A stretch of DNA of 37,208 nucleotides from Chloroflexota bacterium (GTDB taxonomy: Bacteria; Chloroflexota; Anaerolineae; Aggregatilineales; Aggregatilineaceae). The notes under the pieces are model-generated. The model was not told the DNA's origin and made no database searches. It saw only the letters and a list, made by a program, of their open reading frames with translations. Position numbers and translations under genes: made by a program. This document shows, in pieces, positions 1-7,579 of the stretch (positions are counted from its first letter, which is position 1; each line of letters opens with the position of its first letter). The stretch spans positions 1 through 37,208 of the forward strand of contig JAAYCM010000071.1 in the NCBI GenBank assembly GCA_012729765.1, written 5' to 3'.

Positions 1-1
1 G

Positions 2-349
2 TTTCAGACTGTGCGCCGCCTGCTAAGCCGCCTCAGCCGTGCACCGGCAGGCCAGATGCCGGAAGAGAATGCTGTCCGGCGCGTGGTGTGGGCACTCGAT
101 GTCGCCAGCCACATACTGCCGGGGAGCACGTCCTGTCTGCCGCGCGCGCTGGCTGGCCATCTGCTGCTGGCGCGGCGCGGCGTGGCGGCCACACTGCAAA
201 TCGGTGTCGCACGTGGGGCTGCCGGGCAGCTTGAGGCCCACGCCTGGATCGAGCACGCGGGACAGGTCGTGATCGGCGCGCTGGACGATCTGGCACGTTA
301 TCAGGCACTCCCAGCGCTGGAACCGGAAGGCTCCACGCTGATACGGTGA
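2..349 (+). CDS. Lasso-type B2 leader peptidase, 3' part
   Basis: This is the C-terminal part of a transglutaminase-like cysteine protease of the lasso peptide B2 family, which removes the leader from the precursor. The frame is open to the left edge, so the true start is probably outside the window; a GTG at 11 is the first internal candidate. Counting from that GTG, the nucleophile motif SCLPRALAG has Cys at residue 42, followed by a hydrophobic LLLARRG stretch and the His motif AHAWIEHAG with His at residue 77. The acidic third member of the triad is less clear (Asp near 92). The order Cys, ral..ll..rg, iGv, hAWve is typical of the family. The precursor, kinase and exporter follow on the same strand. 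The B1 leader-binding protein and the cyclase would be expected to the left and cannot be seen. Confidence 0.82.
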   Translation, partial: FQTVRRLLSRLSRAPAGQMPEENAVRRVVWALDVASHILPGSTSCLPRALAGHLLLARRGVAATLQIGVARGAAGQLEAHAWIEHAGQVVIGALDDLARYQALPALEPEGSTLIR

Positions 350-474
350 AGTGGTTAGTGGGGTGGGGAATAGCACAACTAAGGGAGGAGAAGAAAAAAC
401 ACATTTAGCAGCGTCCAGGGGACGTTCAATCCTAACGCTTGTGCATGTCACCTTGTATTGGTCGCTTCACCTGT

Positions 475-481
475 GGGGAGG
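475..481 (+). promoter_or_regulatory. Ribosome binding site of the RiPP precursor
   Basis: GGGGAGG lies 9 bases before the GTG at 491. It decides the start of the small precursor gene in favour of 491 over a TTG at 458 in the same frame. The protein then begins MKKTYVAPKL, as expected for this leader family. Confidence 0.7.
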
Positions 482-490
482 TTCCAGGCA

Positions 491-682
491 GTGAAGAAAA
501 CCTATGTTGCTCCAAAATTGAACGTCTATGGCGACGTTCGGACGATCACGCAAAAACCGGGCAAGGGCAAGGGGAATGCCTATGGCCTGAGCTGCGGCAA
601 CGGCAACGTGTTTGGCCCGAGCAGCTGCGGCAACGGCGTGCCGGCGCGTGACGATCATGGGCGCGGGCGCGGCAAGCGTTAA
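491..682 (+). CDS. RiPP precursor with lasso-type leader and atypical core
   Basis: This 63-residue peptide has a leader matching the lasso pattern: Tyr5, Pro8, Leu10, Gly14 and Thr20 (Y..P.L...G.....T), the determinants normally read by the B1 and B2 proteins. Cleavage is expected two residues after Thr20, so the core would start at Lys22. The predicted core is 42 residues long and rich in Gly, Asn and Lys/Arg. It carries two SCGNG repeats (Cys35 and Cys46) and ends in a basic RGRGKR tail. A canonical lasso needs Asp or Glu at core position 7-9; here those positions are Gly, Asn and Ala, and the only acids are Asp54 and Asp55. It therefore has a lasso-family leader but is probably not a standard lasso peptide. 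It sits 141 bases after the B2 gene and 45 before the kinase gene. Confidence 0.75.
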   Translation: MKKTYVAPKLNVYGDVRTITQKPGKGKGNAYGLSCGNGNVFGPSSCGNGVPARDDHGRGRGKR

Positions 683-727
683 TTCGCGGCGCGCACGTCT
701 GCTACCAAACTAAGCGAGGGAAGAGGC

Positions 728-1612
728 ATGTTTACCTACAGCGTGTACGGGATCAACCTGCATGCCGAGATGGAACTCCCCGAACTGGCCGGCGGTGAGG
801 GTACTGCCGATGCCACTGTTCGCTTTGGGAAGGTTGACCGTTTGCCTGCGGAAGCCGCCAGCCAGTGGCAATCCTGGCACGCGACTCCCACGGAGACATG
901 CCTCTTCTTTCAGGGTATTGGCGCGTTTCTGGTGCGAAACGGCACCGACATCGTGGCCGATCCGGCTGAGAACGCGGAGCCGGGCGTCATCCGGCTGGCG
1001 ATCCTTGGCCCGGCGCTGTCGATGCTGCTGCATCAGCGCGGCCTGTTGGTGCTGCACGCCAGCGGCGTCGCCGTGCGCGAGCGCGTGATCGGCTTTCTGG
1101 GCGGCTCCGGGTGGGGCAAATCGACGATGGCCGCCGCCCTGCATACGCGCGGCTATCCACTGGTGGCCGACGATCTGGTCGTGATCGATTTCGAGCGGGG
1201 TGAGGTCCCGCTGGTGATGCCCGGCTTCCCCCAGCTTAAGCTGTGGCCGGAAGCGATCACCTCGTTGGGCGACAGCCCGGAGCAGTTGGAGCGGCTGCAT
1301 CCGCTGATGGATAAGCGGGCGCGCCGCGCGATCGACGGCTTCTCGCCGGAGCCGCTGCCGCTGCACTGCCTGTATGTGCTGGAAGACAGCGACGCGCTGG
1401 GCATCGATCCGCTCCCTCGCCAGCAGGCGTTTATCGAGCTGGTGGGCCATTCGCACGATGCGCTGCTGCTCGAAGAAACCGGCGCATCGTCCGAGCATTT
1501 CCGCCAGTGTACGCGCCTGGTCAATGCCACGCCGATCTACCGCCTCAACCGCCCGCGCGATCTGGCCCGGCTGCCGGATGTCGTCGCGCTGATTGAGCAG
1601 TCCCTTACCTAG
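728..1612 (+). CDS. HPr kinase-like protein of the RiPP cluster
   Basis: This 294-residue protein resembles HPr Ser kinase/phosphorylase P-loop proteins that occur in some lasso peptide clusters (paeninodin type), where they phosphorylate the precursor. The Walker A motif GGSGWGKST is at residues 125-133, followed by the acidic motif LVADDLVVI at 145-153 (Asp148, Asp149). Residues 1-100 form a less conserved N-terminal domain starting FTYSVYGINLHAE. An AGGGAAGAGG-like ribosome site precedes the ATG. The known paeninodin kinase acts on a C-terminal Ser, but this precursor ends in Lys-Arg, so any target would have to be an internal Ser (34, 44 or 45) or something else. The role in the cluster is inferred from position. 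Confidence 0.78.
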   Translation: MFTYSVYGINLHAEMELPELAGGEGTADATVRFGKVDRLPAEAASQWQSWHATPTETCLFFQGIGAFLVRNGTDIVADPAENAEPGVIRLAILGPALSMLLHQRGLLVLHASGVAVRERVIGFLGGSGWGKSTMAAALHTRGYPLVADDLVVIDFERGEVPLVMPGFPQLKLWPEAITSLGDSPEQLERLHPLMDKRARRAIDGFSPEPLPLHCLYVLEDSDALGIDPLPRQQAFIELVGHSHDALLLEETGASSEHFRQCTRLVNATPIYRLNRPRDLARLPDVVALIEQSLT

Positions 1613-1648
1613 CGGGCCGCCCCGGCGCGCCCGACTCCCACGCTGACC

Positions 1649-3466
1649 ATGCGCAAACTTCCGCCCCTGCTTCTACGCCGCCTTTCAAAGCTGGAAATCC
1701 GGCGTGCTGCCGGCTTCGTCTGGGAAAGCGCGCCGCGCTGGACCGTTGTGAATCTGGCGCTGCTGGTGATCGAAGGGTTGCTGCCGCTGCTGACGCTTTA
1801 CCTCACCAAGCTGGTGCTCGACGCCGTAACCGAGGCGCTGCGGGCGGATGATCCCGAAGCGGCGTTCGGCCACGTGGCGACGCTGATCGCGCTGCTGGGC
1901 GGCGTGACGCTGCTGATCGCGCTTGTGAGCCAGCTTCGCGGGCTGGCAAGCCAGGTGCAGGCCGAGCTGGTCACCGATCATATGTACGACGTACTGCACG
2001 CCAAATCGATTGAGGTTGATCTGGAGTATTACGAGAACGCGGCCTATTACGACATGCTGCACCGTGCCCAGGAAGAAGCGCCGTTCCGCCCGACGGCCAT
2101 CGTCAACGGCCTGATCCAGATCGGGCAGAGCAGCGTCTCGCTGCTGGCAATGACCGGCCTGCTGCTCGCCTTCCACTGGGCGATCGCGCTGCTGATGTTC
2201 GTGGCGGCGGTCCCCAGCATCATCGCGCGCGTGCAATATGCCGAACGCCTCTACCGCTGGCAGCGCGAGCAGACGCCGGTCGCGCGGCGTGCCTACTATT
2301 TCAACTGGATGCTGACCGGCGACGATCACGCCAAAGAAAACCGCCTGTTCGACCTGGGGCCGCTGTTCATGCGCCGCTCGCACGAGCTGCGCCGCGACCT
2401 GCGCGAGCAGCGGATCGGGCTGGCAAGGCATTATTACCTCAAGGAGCTGGCGGTCCAGGCCAGCGCGACGCTGGCCGTCTTTATCTCCTACGGCTTCATC
2501 GCCTACCGCACGGTGCTGGGCGCGGTCACCCTGGGCGATCTGGTGATGTACTATCAGGCGTTCCAGCGGGCGCAGGGCTATCTGCACAACGTGCTCGGCG
2601 GGCTGGCGGGGCTGTATGAGAACAGCCTGTTCCTGTCGAATCTGTACGAGTTTCTCGACCTGAAAAAGAAGGTGGCCGAGCCGGAGCAGCCCGCACCGGT
2701 TCCGCGCCCGATGCAGGCCGGAATCGTGGTCGAGAACGTCAGCTTCCAGTACCCGACCGGAACACGGCCCGTGCTGGAAAACATCAGCCTGACAATCGAG
2801 CCGGGCAAGGTGATCGCGCTGGTGGGCGAGAATGGCTCCGGCAAGACGACGCTGATCAAGCTGCTCTGCCGCCTCTATGACCCGACCAGCGGATCGATCC
2901 GGGTGGACGGTGTGCCGCTCCAGCAGTTCACCACAACCGGGCTGCGGCGCGAGATCAGCGTAATCTTTCAGGATTACGCGCATTACCAGCTTACGGCGCG
3001 CGAGAACGTCTGGTTTGGCAACGTGACGCTGCCGATCAACGATAACGGTATTGTCGCGGCGGCACAGCATTCCGGCGCGGATCCGATCATCACGCACCTG
3101 AAAAACGGCTACGATACCGTCCTGGGTAAGTGGTTTGAGAACGGCGAAGAGCTGAGCATTGGCGAGTGGCAGAAGATCGCGCTGGCCCGCGCTTTCCTGC
3201 GTGACAGCCAGGTGATCGTGCTGGACGAGCCGACCAGCGCGATGGACCCCAAAGCGGAATACGAAATCTTCAAGCAGTTCCGCCACCTGATCAACGGGCG
3301 CGCGGCGATCCTGATCAGCCACCGCCTCTCGACGGTCCGGCTGGCGGACTGTATTTATGTGCTGGAGAATGGCCGGATCGTCGAGCACGGTACCCATGAC
3401 GATCTGGTGAAGGCCGACGGCGCATATGCGCGCCTGTTCGAAACCCAAGCCCAATATTACCGGTAA
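1649..3466 (+). CDS. ABC exporter (fused permease and ATPase)
   Basis: This 605-residue half-transporter has membrane segments within residues 30-320 and an ATPase domain at 355-605. Walker A is GENGSGKTT (393-401), the signature is LSIGEWQKIALARAF (from 502, with LSIGE in place of LSGGQ), Walker B is VIVLDE (522-527) and the switch His is 558 in ISHRLS. It is the expected lasso D-type exporter, probably working as a homodimer to pump out the modified peptide. No N-terminal C39 peptidase domain is visible, which fits leader removal by the separate B2 protein. The gene starts 36 bases after the kinase gene and is followed after 9 bases by the nucleotidyltransferase gene, so these genes look like one operon. 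Confidence 0.88.
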   Translation: MRKLPPLLLRRLSKLEIRRAAGFVWESAPRWTVVNLALLVIEGLLPLLTLYLTKLVLDAVTEALRADDPEAAFGHVATLIALLGGVTLLIALVSQLRGLASQVQAELVTDHMYDVLHAKSIEVDLEYYENAAYYDMLHRAQEEAPFRPTAIVNGLIQIGQSSVSLLAMTGLLLAFHWAIALLMFVAAVPSIIARVQYAERLYRWQREQTPVARRAYYFNWMLTGDDHAKENRLFDLGPLFMRRSHELRRDLREQRIGLARHYYLKELAVQASATLAVFISYGFIAYRTVLGAVTLGDLVMYYQAFQRAQGYLHNVLGGLAGLYENSLFLSNLYEFLDLKKKVAEPEQPAPVPRPMQAGIVVENVSFQYPTGTRPVLENISLTIEPGKVIALVGENGSGKTTLIKLLCRLYDPTSGSIRVDGVPLQQFTTTGLRREISVIFQDYAHYQLTARENVWFGNVTLPINDNGIVAAAQHSGADPIITHLKNGYDTVLGKWFENGEELSIGEWQKIALARAFLRDSQVIVLDEPTSAMDPKAEYEIFKQFRHLINGRAAILISHRLSTVRLADCIYVLENGRIVEHGTHDDLVKADGAYARLFETQAQYYR

Positions 3467-3475
3467 AGGCTGCCC

Positions 3476-4741
3476 ATGATTGTCGGAAATCCTATTCAAC
3501 TGCTGTCCCCGGTTAGCGATCGGCTGGCACAGCGCCGGGCCGAAATCGAGCTGCTGTTTGCCTGCGCGCGCGGCCCTGCTCAAGATAACGTGCAGGCCGC
3601 GTGGATTCAAGAATGGGCCGGGCAGGTCAAGGACTGGGGCTATGTGCGCCAGCTTGCCCGGCGCCACCAGGTTGTGCCCCTGCTGTTCTGCGGGCTGAGC
3701 GCGGCGGATGTCGGGCAGGTCCCGCCCGATATGCTGGCCGATCTGCGCGACGAGGCGCGTGATCATGCCCAACACAACCTGCTGCTGACCGGGCAGATGC
3801 TCCAGATTCTACGGCTGCTGGACGCGCACGGGATCAAGGCTATCCCCTACAAAGGGCCGGTCCTGGCGGCGCGCGCCTATCACGATCTCGCGCTGCGGCA
3901 GATCGGGGACCTGGACCTGCTGCTCAAGCCAGACGAGGTGGCGCGTGCCCGCGACCTGCTGATCGCGGAAGGCTACCAGCCCTGGGAGACGAACGAGCCG
4001 CATCTGAACGGCTACAAGCATCATTTCAATCTGGTGCACGCGCCCACCGAAACGTATGTCGAGCTGCATTGGGCGGTGGCCCAGGCGCATTTCTCCTTCC
4101 CGCTCGATACCCGCCCGCTGTGGGATCGCCTGGAAACGGTCGAGGTGGCCGGGCAGCGGGTGCAGAGTCTGGCGACGGAAGACTGGCTGCTGATCCTGTG
4201 CGCGCACGGCGCGAAGCATATGTGGAGCCACCTCAAGTGGCTGGCCGACGTGTCCGCGCTGCTGCGCTCTAGCCCGCAGATCGATTGGGATCGGGTGCTG
4301 ACGCAGGCTGCCGCGCTGCAAAGTGAGCGGATGTTGGGGTTGGGTCTGTGGCTGGCACATAGCCTGCTGGCCGCGCCGCTGCCGCCGGATGTATTGCGCC
4401 GCGTCCTGCTCGATCCGGCACTGCGCCCCCTGGCGACTCTGATCTATGAGCGGCTGTTTGACGAGCACGACGATGTGTTGGCGGTGACGGCGGAGCGCTG
4501 GCAGCAGCTTTATTTCCAGTTCCGGCTCCAACGCAGGCCAGAAGCCCGGCTGCACTATCTGCGCCACTTTTTGCTGTACTGGGGCACGAACGTCAACGAC
4601 CGGGATCGCGCGTTCTGGCATCTCCCTGGGCGGCTGGCCTTTCTGTATGTCGTGCTGCGCCCGCTGCGGCTGGCAGGCCGCTATGGTCTGGGATCGCTGC
4701 GCCAGTTGCTTGCGTCGGTGGGGCGCACCCGCGTGGGCTGA
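3476..4741 (+). CDS. Nucleotidyltransferase-family protein of the RiPP cluster
   Basis: This 421-residue protein belongs to the family often annotated as nucleotidyltransferase family protein (NTP_transf_5 type), repeatedly found in lasso clusters with an HPr-kinase-like gene. The diagnostic stretch runs KAIPYKGPVL (121-130) to RQIGDLDLLL (141-150), with Asp145 and Asp147 as the likely metal-binding pair. The rest is helical, with many Leu/Trp/Arg residues. The substrate is unknown; nucleotidylation of the peptide or a sugar is possible. It follows the exporter by 9 bases. The last 61 bases overlap the 3' end of the convergent gene at 4681-5505. Confidence 0.78.
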   Translation: MIVGNPIQLLSPVSDRLAQRRAEIELLFACARGPAQDNVQAAWIQEWAGQVKDWGYVRQLARRHQVVPLLFCGLSAADVGQVPPDMLADLRDEARDHAQHNLLLTGQMLQILRLLDAHGIKAIPYKGPVLAARAYHDLALRQIGDLDLLLKPDEVARARDLLIAEGYQPWETNEPHLNGYKHHFNLVHAPTETYVELHWAVAQAHFSFPLDTRPLWDRLETVEVAGQRVQSLATEDWLLILCAHGAKHMWSHLKWLADVSALLRSSPQIDWDRVLTQAAALQSERMLGLGLWLAHSLLAAPLPPDVLRRVLLDPALRPLATLIYERLFDEHDDVLAVTAERWQQLYFQFRLQRRPEARLHYLRHFLLYWGTNVNDRDRAFWHLPGRLAFLYVVLRPLRLAGRYGLGSLRQLLASVGRTRVG

Positions 4742-5505
4742 GGGGTAGTCCGGCGTTCCAGCGCGGCAAGCTGGCGTCCGTAGCCGCGCGGCAGCAGGAT
4801 CGGGCACAACAGGCGCAGCAGCCAGCGCTGGCGCACATGGCGATAGCCGCGCAGCAGCGCATCGATCGCCGGATTGCGTCGGAGATCAAGCTGGCGGGCT
4901 ACGGTGTCCGGCACGAGACTGGCCTGCACCGCCCGCAGACCGTGATAGCGCGCCGGGCCGACCGCCGCACGATATGCCCGGTAGAGATCATCGGTCAGGG
5001 CGCTGCGTTTGAGGTGGTTGCGCAGGTGGGTCTGGCGCATACCCTGATAATCCTCATAACGCGACGGCAGCCCCTTGATGCCCAATTGCGCGCCCCCTTC
5101 CATCGAATAGGCGAAGTGCGCCCGCCGGTCGGCTTCGGACATCGGGCCGAACACGATCGCGTGGGCGCGCTCGCCGTAATCGACCAGCATGAACAGCGTG
5201 TCGCGGTAGGACCACTGCGGAATCCGCCCGCCGCGCGCAGCTTCGACCGACGCATGAGCCTTGTTCACGGCGCGAACCGTTTCCAAAGCGGTCGCTTCAT
5301 CCTCGAACGCGAGCGCCTGGGCGAAATGCACCGTCTCGAAAAAGCGCGTGATCGGGTCGTTGGGGAGCGCGCGTGTAAAGAACAGCCAGTCTACCGCCTT
5401 GCTGAGTGCGAACTCAGCCGCCGATCCGGCGAAGATCAGCAGGATCGGGTCGATACTGCCCCAGATACGCTGGATCACAGCGCGGTCGGCGGCGTGGGAA
5501 ATCAT
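4681..5505 (-). CDS. Oxygenase MpaB family protein (DUF2236)
   Basis: This 274-residue protein resembles the DUF2236/MpaB family, helical haem-dependent oxygenase-like proteins. Supporting stretches are the N-terminal DPILLIFAGSAAEFAL, the conserved His in VNKAHASVE, and TLFMLVDYGERAHAIVFGP followed by MSEADRRAHFAYSMEGGAQL, which match the family pattern of a substrate pocket followed by helices. The end is rich in Arg and Pro and runs 61 bases into the convergent nucleotidyltransferase gene, so the two mRNAs share a complementary tail. It starts 26 bases after the stress-like gene at 5532-6155 and is probably co-transcribed with it. The substrate is unknown. Confidence 0.68.
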   Translation of the reverse strand: MISHAADRAVIQRIWGSIDPILLIFAGSAAEFALSKAVDWLFFTRALPNDPITRFFETVHFAQALAFEDEATALETVRAVNKAHASVEAARGGRIPQWSYRDTLFMLVDYGERAHAIVFGPMSEADRRAHFAYSMEGGAQLGIKGLPSRYEDYQGMRQTHLRNHLKRSALTDDLYRAYRAAVGPARYHGLRAVQASLVPDTVARQLDLRRNPAIDALLRGYRHVRQRWLLRLLCPILLPRGYGRQLAALERRTTPQPTRVRPTDASNWRSDPRP

Positions 5506-5531
5506 GATCTTTCAGCCCTCGCGCGGCGCGT

Positions 5532-6155
5532 CTAGCCGCTGGAATACGAGCGGCGCTCCTGCTCGATCTGCTCGGCGGTATAAGGCCATGCGGTCGCGTC
5601 GAACCCGGCCCAACCGGCGGCGCGCCACTGCTCGACGCGCGCGTCGATGTCCACCGGCTCGAACTGCTCCATGATCTCAAGCGCCTGCTGAGCTGCAAGC
5701 TCGTTCGGGGCGTGGACGATCAGCAGGGTCCCGCCGCGCCGCACCCCCTCGGCAAAACAGCCCGCATCCTCAGCCGGCAGGCTCAGATCGACCAGGGCCG
5801 ACACGATGCCGCGCGTGGCTGCCCCGTTGATTACCCCGACGATTCCGCCTGTCAGCGCGGCGGCCAGTGGACCCGCCGCCAGAACCGGGCCGACGCCAGG
5901 GATCAGAGCCGCGGCCAGGCCGATCAGTGCACCGACGATCCCGTTGAAGCCAGCCCCCTCGCCGGCTGCGAAATTCCCGCTATGCGTAACGTCCTGCCTG
6001 AGAGCATAGCGGGCATACTCACCGGCTGCGTCGTTGGCGATTACACTGATGCTCGGACCGGAATAACCGGCCTTGCTCAAAGTCTCGATCACGTGGGGCA
6101 CCTGGTTGAAGTGGTCGTAGAGTGCGATCACTGTGTGTGCCATGTTGAGTGCCAT
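5532..6155 (-). CDS. General stress protein 17M-like protein
   Basis: This protein of about 207 residues begins MALNMAHTVIALYDHF, a ferredoxin-like fold start resembling the YflT/17M domain. A Gly/Ala-rich hydrophobic middle (GFNGIVGALIGLAAALIPGVGPVLAAGPLAAAL) is followed by a second beta-alpha unit (GTLLIVHAPNELAAQQALEIM). The start at 6155 was chosen because AGGGAAGG lies 7 bases before it; an upstream in-frame ATG at 6185 lacks this. The hydrophobic centre may insert into membranes or form a glycine-zipper hairpin. The family is linked to general stress; nothing here shows a specific role. It is the first gene of a two-gene minus-strand unit. Confidence 0.62.
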   Translation of the reverse strand: MALNMAHTVIALYDHFNQVPHVIETLSKAGYSGPSISVIANDAAGEYARYALRQDVTHSGNFAAGEGAGFNGIVGALIGLAAALIPGVGPVLAAGPLAAALTGGIVGVINGAATRGIVSALVDLSLPAEDAGCFAEGVRRGGTLLIVHAPNELAAQQALEIMEQFEPVDIDARVEQWRAAGWAGFDATAWPYTAEQIEQERRSYSSG

Positions 6156-6506
6156 CCAGGGACCTTCCCTCTTCGCCCAATTCAATCTTGGACGAATTAC
6201 CTAACTGAAGTGATTTTATTGTAATTGATAGTATAGAAAAGCGCTTGGGTCAGACGACCTATAATGCCAGCAGAGGGAGTCACGCGGGCCTGTGCCGGGC
6301 CGTAATGGCCGCGATCAGTGCCCGCGCCGGGAGAGATGTAGGGCCAGGGTTGTGCTCAGCCGCGCCCGGATGGTCCGCCGATGCGAACACGCCTCAGGGT
6401 CAATTTCCGGCCAGGCACACCCGGCAACCCGGCAGATACTTTGCGGCGTGATGCGCTGCGCCGGTGATGCCCCAGCGGCAGAGATACGGCCTGGGAAACC
6501 CCCTGG
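6156..6506. other. Non-coding stretch before the remnants
   Basis: The first 90 bases are AT-rich and probably hold the promoter of the minus-strand stress gene. An 8-base palindrome AAGCGCTT is at about 6239-6246, but a single site is weak evidence for an operator. The remainder to 6506 has no convincing gene on either strand and may be eroded sequence beyond the MFS remnant. Confidence 0.4.
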
Positions 6507-6890
6507 ATTTGACGGCAGGCTGCGCAGCCCGTGCCTGACCTCGACCACGAATTCATGGATCACGGTGCCGCCGGTTACGTCACCGCTCTCCTGCACAATA
6601 CGCAGGCGGTAGAGCGCGAACAGCCCCATCAGGAACGCAAAGAAGAAGAAATCCCAGTGCTGGAAGTCCAGCGTCTCGACCGAAACACTGTGCAGCGGAC
6701 TGTTCCAGTTGAGCGAGATCGAAAGCTGGCGGCCCTTGAAATAGTCTGCGAACGAGCCGCCGATGATCGGGGCGGTGCTGGCGGCCAGCGAGTTGACCAG
6801 GCTGCGCGCGGCCAGATAAGCGGTCGCCTGCCCGCGCGGCGCGAGCTTGAGGCCCATGTTGCCTGAAGCCAGCGCCACGCCTGCGGTAGA
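6507..6890 (-). pseudogene. MFS transporter, C-terminal remnant
   Basis: About 128 codons on the minus strand resemble the C-terminal half of a major facilitator permease. Segments GNMGLKLAPRGQATAYLAA, SLVNSLAASTAPIIGGSFAD and FQHWDFFFFAFLMGLFALYR contain two membrane spans and the loop GLKLAPRG, then the tail IHEFVVEVRHGLRSL. No N-terminal half exists: to the right, at about 6891, the homology stops and the opposite strand becomes a glycosidase remnant. The surrounding open frame of 260 codons (6315-7097) is therefore a chance fusion, not a gene. Confidence 0.72.
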
Positions 6891-6896
6891 CACTAC

Positions 6897-7216
6897 GTGA
6901 CGCGCTTCGCCATTCAACGGGGCGGCACGCAGTGTATCGGCGCGGCCACCAGTGCTGCACCCGAGGGGCCGTTCGAGCCGGTGGGCAGCGAGCCGTTCAT
7001 CTGCCAGGTGGGACAGGGCGGCTCGATTGATCCGGGCACCTTTGTCGATGACGACGGCACGCGCTACATATCGTCCTGGACGATGGCGGTGAAACATGGC
7101 TGCTGTATCACGCCTGGACCGCCGAAGGATATCGTGACCTCAACCTGATACGCCTGACCTGGCCGGATGGCCCCACCCTGCAAGGCGCGTACCGCGACCC
7201 GCAGCCCATCCCCTGA
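6897..7216 (+). pseudogene. GH43-like glycosidase, deleted remnant
   Basis: The plus strand holds two pieces of a family 43-like glycoside hydrolase. The first, from 6897 to about 7075, includes CIGAATSAAPEGPFEPVG and GSIDPGTFVDDDGTRYI, the family's middle Asp region. The second is in another frame from about 7079 to the TGA at 7214-7216 and reads GGETWLLYHAW, then LIRLTWPDGP and RDPQPIP, the family's C-terminal end. The part between these motifs (normally over 100 residues) and the N-terminus are missing. This is an internally deleted, frame-shifted relic. Together with the sugar importer at 7580 it suggests a former arabino- or xylo-oligosaccharide use locus. Confidence 0.72.
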
Positions 7217-7324
7217 CGGCATGTCGCGCGCTCTATGCCCCAGCGATGCTCGGATAACTGTGCCTGTAAACCGAGGATGTAGTGGTGAGATTTTGACTGA
7301 AGCCTGTTTGCCCCCCATCCTAAA

Positions 7325-7402
7325 TCCTTCCCCCAAAATGAGGGAAGGACTTGAAAAATGCCACCATGCTCCCCTTCCTCCGCGCAGCAGTGGGGGAAGG
7401 GG
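7325..7402. repeat. Double-hairpin GC-rich intergenic repeat
   Basis: There are two adjacent perfect inverted repeats: TCCTTCCC/GGGAAGGA (7325-7332 and 7342-7349) and CCCCTTCC/GGAAGGGG (7371-7378 and 7395-7402). This resembles dispersed C/G-run palindromic repeats in the intergenic DNA of Chloroflexota and other GC-rich bacteria. Only one copy is in the window, so repetition cannot be shown here. The region from 7217 to 7492 contains no gene that I can support. Confidence 0.5.
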
Positions 7403-7492
7403 CCGGGGGACGGGGGGCAGCTGCACAGCCGCTATCAGTCAATTGTTCGCCACTACCAACCGAGGAGAGGTGCCCGTTTGGATCCTGAGAAG

Positions 7493-7510
7493 ATAGGCTA
7501 GCTGGCCTAT
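7493..7510. promoter_or_regulatory. Palindromic operator-like site before sugar ABC genes
   Basis: ATAGGC, 6-base spacer, GCCTAT is a perfect inverted repeat ending 69 bases before the ATG of the solute-binding protein gene at 7580. The same ATAGGC-N6-GCCTAT is found at 20200-20217, upstream of the second sugar importer. It matches one unit of the tandem elements at 10990, 16335, 20176 and 29890, but no second unit 24 bases away is evident here. Confidence 0.5.
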
Positions 7511-7579
7511 AGGTTTGAGATGGTTATTTTCTATACTTCACGTAAGAGTAATAGATATAAAAAACGAAGGAGGAGGGCC

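Noticed and set aside
439..651. A 70-codon frame overlapping the RiPP precursor
   Set aside because: It is in another frame and lacks the leader pattern and ribosome site found for the frame starting at 491.
1685..3775. A 696-codon open frame on the minus strand
   Set aside because: It lies opposite the ABC exporter and next gene, has low-complexity Arg/Gln/His composition and no motif; it is a shadow of GC-rich coding sequence.
6239..6246. AAGCGCTT as a LacI-family operator
   Set aside because: It is an 8-base palindrome found once, in front of a gene with no sugar role; chance is likely.
6315..7097. A 260-codon open frame on the minus strand as a real gene
   Set aside because: Only its middle resembles an MFS protein; its start is antisense to the GH43 relic and its end is without homology, so it is a chance frame across a fusion.
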